Shown: positions 6,567 to 9,739 of the stretch, piece after piece
Layout: each line of letters begins with the position of its first letter
Numbering within the stretch: the stretch's first letter is position 1
From: Thiomonas sp.
Lineage (GTDB): Bacteria; Pseudomonadota; Gammaproteobacteria; Burkholderiales; Burkholderiaceae
Direction of reading: 5' to 3'
Length of the DNA: 9,739 bases
NCBI GenBank assembly: GCA_027443745.1
Contig: DAIAZB010000796.1
Location: forward strand, 1 to 9,739
Program-made: the position numbers and the translations under genes
Notes under the pieces: model-generated
Database searches by the model: none
What the model saw: the letters and a program-made list of their open reading frames with translations, nothing else
Told to the model about the DNA's origin: nothing

Positions 6567-8225
6567 ATGTTCTTCCGGCACGCCGTTCGCACCAGCCATC
6601 GAAACCGGTTCGCGCGGCGCAGTGGCTGGCTGCTGCCGGCACTGGCGTTGGCGTGTTTCCCGTCGCTCGCCACGCAGGCGCCGTTCGAGCCCACTGCAAA
6701 GACGCTCACCCCGGCGCAAATGGATCAGGCGTGGCAACGCGCCACCGCACGCTACGCGCCGGCCCGCAGGGCGCTGCTGGATCAAGTTGCCAGGGGCGAC
6801 GCCGCAGGGCCGTTCAGGCCCGACTGGACCTCCCTCGTGCGATACCGGACGCCTGCATGGTTCGGCGCCGCCAAGTTCGGCATCTTCATTCACTGGGGCC
6901 TGTACGCCGTGCCAGCCTTCGCCAACGAGTGGTATCCGCACAACCTGTACGATCCGGCGACGCCCGAGCATGCCCACCAGCTTGCCACCTACGGACCACT
7001 CACGCGGCATGGCTACAAGGACTTCGCCGCCAGCTTCACCGCGCGACACTGGGACCCTGCCGCATGGGCGAAGCTGTTCAAGCTTGCCGGTGCGCGCTAC
7101 GTGGTGCAGGTAGCCGAACATTCTGACGGCTTCGCGATGTACGACTCGAAGCTATCGCGCTGGACCGCCGCGCAGATGGGTCCACGGCGCGACGTGGTGG
7201 CCGAGCTGGAACAGGCGGTGCGCGCCCAAGGACTGCGCTTCGGCCTGTCATCACATCGCGCGGAGCACGACTGGTTCTTCGACTACGGTCGCACCATTGC
7301 CTCGGACGTGAACGACCCGGCCTACGCGGACCTCTACGGCCCTGCGGTACCGCACTTCGTGCAGGACGGCGACCAGGACCTGCAACAGGACTGGACCTAT
7401 GTATCGCCGGCCTACGTGGACGACTGGTTGGCGCGCACCACCGAGCTGGAAGCCTATTACAAGCCTGACCTGATCTACCTCGACTGGTGGGTGGGTCATC
7501 CCGCGTTCCGCGACGCGCTGGCCGATTTCCTCGCCTACTACTACAACCGCGGCGCGCAGCGTGGCGGTGTGGTGCTGAACTACAAGCTGCACGCCCTGCC
7601 CGATGGCAGCGGCGTGCTGGACGTGGAGCGCGGCGCGCTCGGTGCCATCCGCCCTTCGCCATGGCAGACCGACACCACCATCAGCAACAGCTCATGGGGC
7701 TACGTGGCGCACGACACCTATCGCTCCGCCACCTCGATCATCCAGTTGCTGGCCGACGTGGTGAGCAAGAACGGCAACCTGCTGCTGGACATCGGCCCGA
7801 AACCCGACGGCAGCATCGCGCCGCAGGAGCAGGCCGTGCTGCGGAAGATCGGCCAGTGGCTGACGACCAACGGCGCGGCGATCTATGGCAGCCACCCGTG
7901 GCGCGTGTTCGGCGAGGGCCCCACCACGACGGACGCCGGCACGTTCAAGGAGCAACTGGCCAAGCCCTGGACCACTGCCGATTTCCGCTTCACCCGCGAC
8001 AAGGACATGTTGTACGCCATCGAGCTGGCCTGGCCGGCAGACGGGACGGTGACCATCCACAGCCTCAAACCCGGCGATCGGGTGCAGGACGTGCGCCTGC
8101 TGGGTTCGTCCACGCCAGTACGCTGGCAAAGCACCGCGCAGGGACTGGTGCTGCATGCCGGCGCGCGGCCCGCCGGCCCCGCGGCCTTCGTCTATGCCAT
8201 CCGTACAGCCACGGACACCCCATGA
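6567..8225 (+). CDS. Exported GH29 alpha-L-fucosidase-like glycoside hydrolase
   Basis: Retaining glycosidase of family GH29, expected to remove alpha-L-fucosyl or a related residue from glycans outside the cytoplasm. I chose the ATG at 6567 (552 residues). A GTG ten codons upstream is in frame but has no ribosome-binding site, while CGGGG precedes the ATG. Residues 1-38 form a signal peptide: a basic region (RNRFARR), a hydrophobic core (WLLPALALA) and cleavage after ATQA, or lipidation at Cys30 because ALALAC fits a lipobox. The family blocks are KFGIFIHWG (103-111), VAEHSDGFAMYDS (182-194), GLSSHRAEHDWFF (226-238), PDLIYLDWW (300-308) with nucleophile candidate Asp306, and NGNLLLDIGPKPDG. 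In the AEHSDGF block Ser186 stands where many relatives have a second His. A beta-sandwich-like C-terminal part follows. It shares a four-base overlap with the GH43 gene, and no fucose catabolic gene is visible, so the true substrate is open. Confidence 0.88.
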   Translation: MFFRHAVRTSHRNRFARRSGWLLPALALACFPSLATQAPFEPTAKTLTPAQMDQAWQRATARYAPARRALLDQVARGDAAGPFRPDWTSLVRYRTPAWFGAAKFGIFIHWGLYAVPAFANEWYPHNLYDPATPEHAHQLATYGPLTRHGYKDFAASFTARHWDPAAWAKLFKLAGARYVVQVAEHSDGFAMYDSKLSRWTAAQMGPRRDVVAELEQAVRAQGLRFGLSSHRAEHDWFFDYGRTIASDVNDPAYADLYGPAVPHFVQDGDQDLQQDWTYVSPAYVDDWLARTTELEAYYKPDLIYLDWWVGHPAFRDALADFLAYYYNRGAQRGGVVLNYKLHALPDGSGVLDVERGALGAIRPSPWQTDTTISNSSWGYVAHDTYRSATSIIQLLADVVSKNGNLLLDIGPKPDGSIAPQEQAVLRKIGQWLTTNGAAIYGSHPWRVFGEGPTTTDAGTFKEQLAKPWTTADFRFTRDKDMLYAIELAWPADGTVTIHSLKPGDRVQDVRLLGSSTPVRWQSTAQGLVLHAGARPAGPAAFVYAIRTATDTP

Positions 8226-9739
8226 AGAAAACCATCGAGCGCACCGGCGACGCAGCCGACGCAGCATCCATGACCGCGCCGAATCTCGCGCGACGGAATC
8301 TTTTCAAGGCCATGGCCACGGGCGCGGTCGCCATGCCGCTGGCTAGGATGACGAAGGCGGATGCCGGCCGGCCATGCATCGACCTCGTACCAAGCTGGGG
8401 CAAAGGCATCGAAGGCCAGCGCATGGCCGATCTCGGCAACGGCAGCTACCTCAACCCCATCGTGGCCGGCGACCATCCCGATCCCGCCGTGCTCCGGGAC
8501 GGTGACGACTACTACATGACGTTCACGCCGTTCACCACCTCGCCCGGGCTGGTGATCTGGCATTCGACCGACCTGGTCAACTGGACGCCGGTCGCCACCG
8601 CCCTGCACAAGCCGATGGGCAACATCTTCGCGGTCAACCTGTGCAAACACGGGGGTCGCTACTACATCTACCTGCCGACCCAGCAGGCGGGCGGCGGCTG
8701 GTCGATCTTCGTGATCACCGCCGAGCACATCGTCGGCCCATGGAGCGAGCCGGTCGACCTCGACATCCCCGGCTGCATCGACCCGGCCCACGTGGTCGGC
8801 GAGGACGGCAAGCGCTACCTGTTCGTCAACGGCATCCGCATGATCCGCCTGACCGATGATGGCATGGCCACCGACGGCAAGCTGGTGCACGCGTACACCC
8901 CCTGGCAGTACCCGCAGGACTGGGTGGTCGAGGACTTCGCCCCGGAAGGACCGAAGCTGCTGCGCCGCGACGGCTGGTTCTACCTGGTCAGCGCCGTCGG
9001 CGGCACGGCCGGCCCGCCCACCAGCCACATGGTCATCGTGGCGCGCTCGAAGTCGGTGCACGGCCCGTGGGAAAACTGTCCGCACAATCCCATCGTGCGC
9101 ACCCGATCGGCGGCCGAACCCTGGTGGTCGCGCGGCCACGCGACCTTCGTCGAGGCGCCGGCCGGCGACTGGTGGATGATCTACCACGGCTACGAGAACG
9201 GTTTCCGCACGCTGGGCCGGCAGACGCTGCTGGAGCCCATGACGTGGACCGCGGACGGCTGGCCGGTGGCGACCGGCGGCGACCTGTCGCGGCCGCTGCG
9301 CAAACCGGCGGGCGGGCGGCCTGGTCCGTCCGGCTTCGCGTTGTCGGACGACTTCTCCACCGACCGGTTCGGCGTGCAATGGTCCTTCCACGATCCGCGC
9401 CCCACCGAAATGCAGCGGGTCCACCGCGATGGCCACGGCATGTTGCTGGCCGGTGCCGGCACGTCGCCGGCGGACAGTTCCCCGATGACCTGCTGCGCGG
9501 GCGACCGCGCCTACGTGGTGGAACTCACGCTGGAACCGTCCGAGCACGCCGAGGCCGGGCTGCTGCTGTTCTACAACCACAAGGCCTTCGTCGGCGTCGG
9601 CTTCACGCCGGATACGATCAAGATCTTCGAATACGCGCAGGAACTGACCTGGGCCCGCATCCAGCGGGACAACCGGCGGGTGCGCGTGCGCCTGACCAAC
9701 GACCACAACGTGGTGACCTTCGAGTACTCACACGATGAC
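8222..9739 (+). CDS. GH43 glycoside hydrolase, beta-xylosidase/arabinofuranosidase-like, with C-terminal beta-sandwich domain (3' end outside window)
   Basis: Inverting glycosidase expected to release xylose or arabinose from plant oligosaccharides. The frame stays open to the window edge, giving 506 residues without a stop. ATG at 8222-8224 overlaps the GH29 stop as ATGA, implying translational coupling; an ATG 16 codons on is an alternative. A Tat-type signal is visible: ARRNLFKA with twin Arg24-Arg25, then a weakly hydrophobic stretch (MATGAVAMPLA). The GH43 five-blade propeller spans about 78-362. The expected catalytic acids are Asp87 (GDHPDPAV, base), Asp187 (CIDPAH, pKa modulator) and Glu242 (PEGPKLL, general acid); GRQTLLEP lies near its end. 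From about 376 (SDDFSTDRFGVQW) through LLLFYNHKAFVGVG a concanavalin-A-like C2 domain begins, as in GH43 beta-xylosidases. It is probably co-regulated with the xylose genes. The exact specificity cannot be read from sequence. Confidence 0.9.
   Translation, partial: MKKTIERTGDAADAASMTAPNLARRNLFKAMATGAVAMPLARMTKADAGRPCIDLVPSWGKGIEGQRMADLGNGSYLNPIVAGDHPDPAVLRDGDDYYMTFTPFTTSPGLVIWHSTDLVNWTPVATALHKPMGNIFAVNLCKHGGRYYIYLPTQQAGGGWSIFVITAEHIVGPWSEPVDLDIPGCIDPAHVVGEDGKRYLFVNGIRMIRLTDDGMATDGKLVHAYTPWQYPQDWVVEDFAPEGPKLLRRDGWFYLVSAVGGTAGPPTSHMVIVARSKSVHGPWENCPHNPIVRTRSAAEPWWSRGHATFVEAPAGDWWMIYHGYENGFRTLGRQTLLEPMTWTADGWPVATGGDLSRPLRKPAGGRPGPSGFALSDDFSTDRFGVQWSFHDPRPTEMQRVHRDGHGMLLAGAGTSPADSSPMTCCAGDRAYVVELTLEPSEHAEAGLLLFYNHKAFVGVGFTPDTIKIFEYAQELTWARIQRDNRRVRVRLTNDHNVVTFEYSHDD

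Noticed and set aside
8192..9706. 504-codon minus-strand open frame.
   Set aside because: It is antisense to the GH43 gene, whose catalytic residues are clear; composition is typical of a shadow frame.
1..9739. CRISPR arrays, tRNA or rRNA genes, insertion sequences, attachment sites.
   Set aside because: I saw no regularly spaced repeats, cloverleaf-like segments, transposase sequence or terminal inverted repeats on either strand.

Overview
The window is high-GC (roughly 65% by eye) and densely coding, and looks like a chromosomal D-xylose utilisation locus of a Gram-negative proteobacterium. Sec- and Tat-type export signals on two glycosidases, a group II xylose isomerase and an E. coli-type XylR support this. 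A Xanthomonadales/Rhodanobacteraceae-type host is my guess from gene style and composition; it is not proven by the sequence.

Layout. Positions 1-114 hold the last 37 codons of an unidentified plus-strand gene. A 107-base convergent gap with small hairpins follows. A minus-strand operon then runs from 4559 down to 222: xylB (xylulokinase), xylA (xylose isomerase) and a sugar-porter MFS permease of XylE type, with gaps of 36 and 27 bases. Divergent from it, after a 255-base regulatory gap, is xylR on the plus strand (4815-6056), a sugar-binding LacI/PBP-type sensor domain fused to an AraC helix-turn-helix. A 510-base non-coding stretch (6057-6566) follows. It holds a terminator-like hairpin pointing the other way, several short repeats and, near its right end, a motif shared with the xylR/xylB gap. 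Last comes a plus-strand pair overlapping by four bases (ATGA): an exported GH29 alpha-L-fucosidase-like enzyme (6567-8225) and a Tat-signal GH43 beta-xylosidase/arabinofuranosidase-like enzyme (8222 onward) that is cut by the window edge.

How it fits together. The exported GH43 and GH29 enzymes would trim xylose-containing plant oligosaccharides outside the cytoplasm. The permease imports the pentose, XylA isomerises it to D-xylulose and XylB makes xylulose-5-phosphate for the pentose phosphate pathway. The most useful non-coding observation is a bipartite motif, GATGCTG then exactly 20 bases then CAATTGCGAAATC, present once in the xylR/xylB gap (4673-4712) and once before the glycosidase pair (6427-6466). 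It suggests that both blocks belong to one XylR regulon. No wholly new system is evident; the open points are this operator, the orphan minus-strand terminator, and why a fucosidase-family enzyme sits under a xylose regulator.
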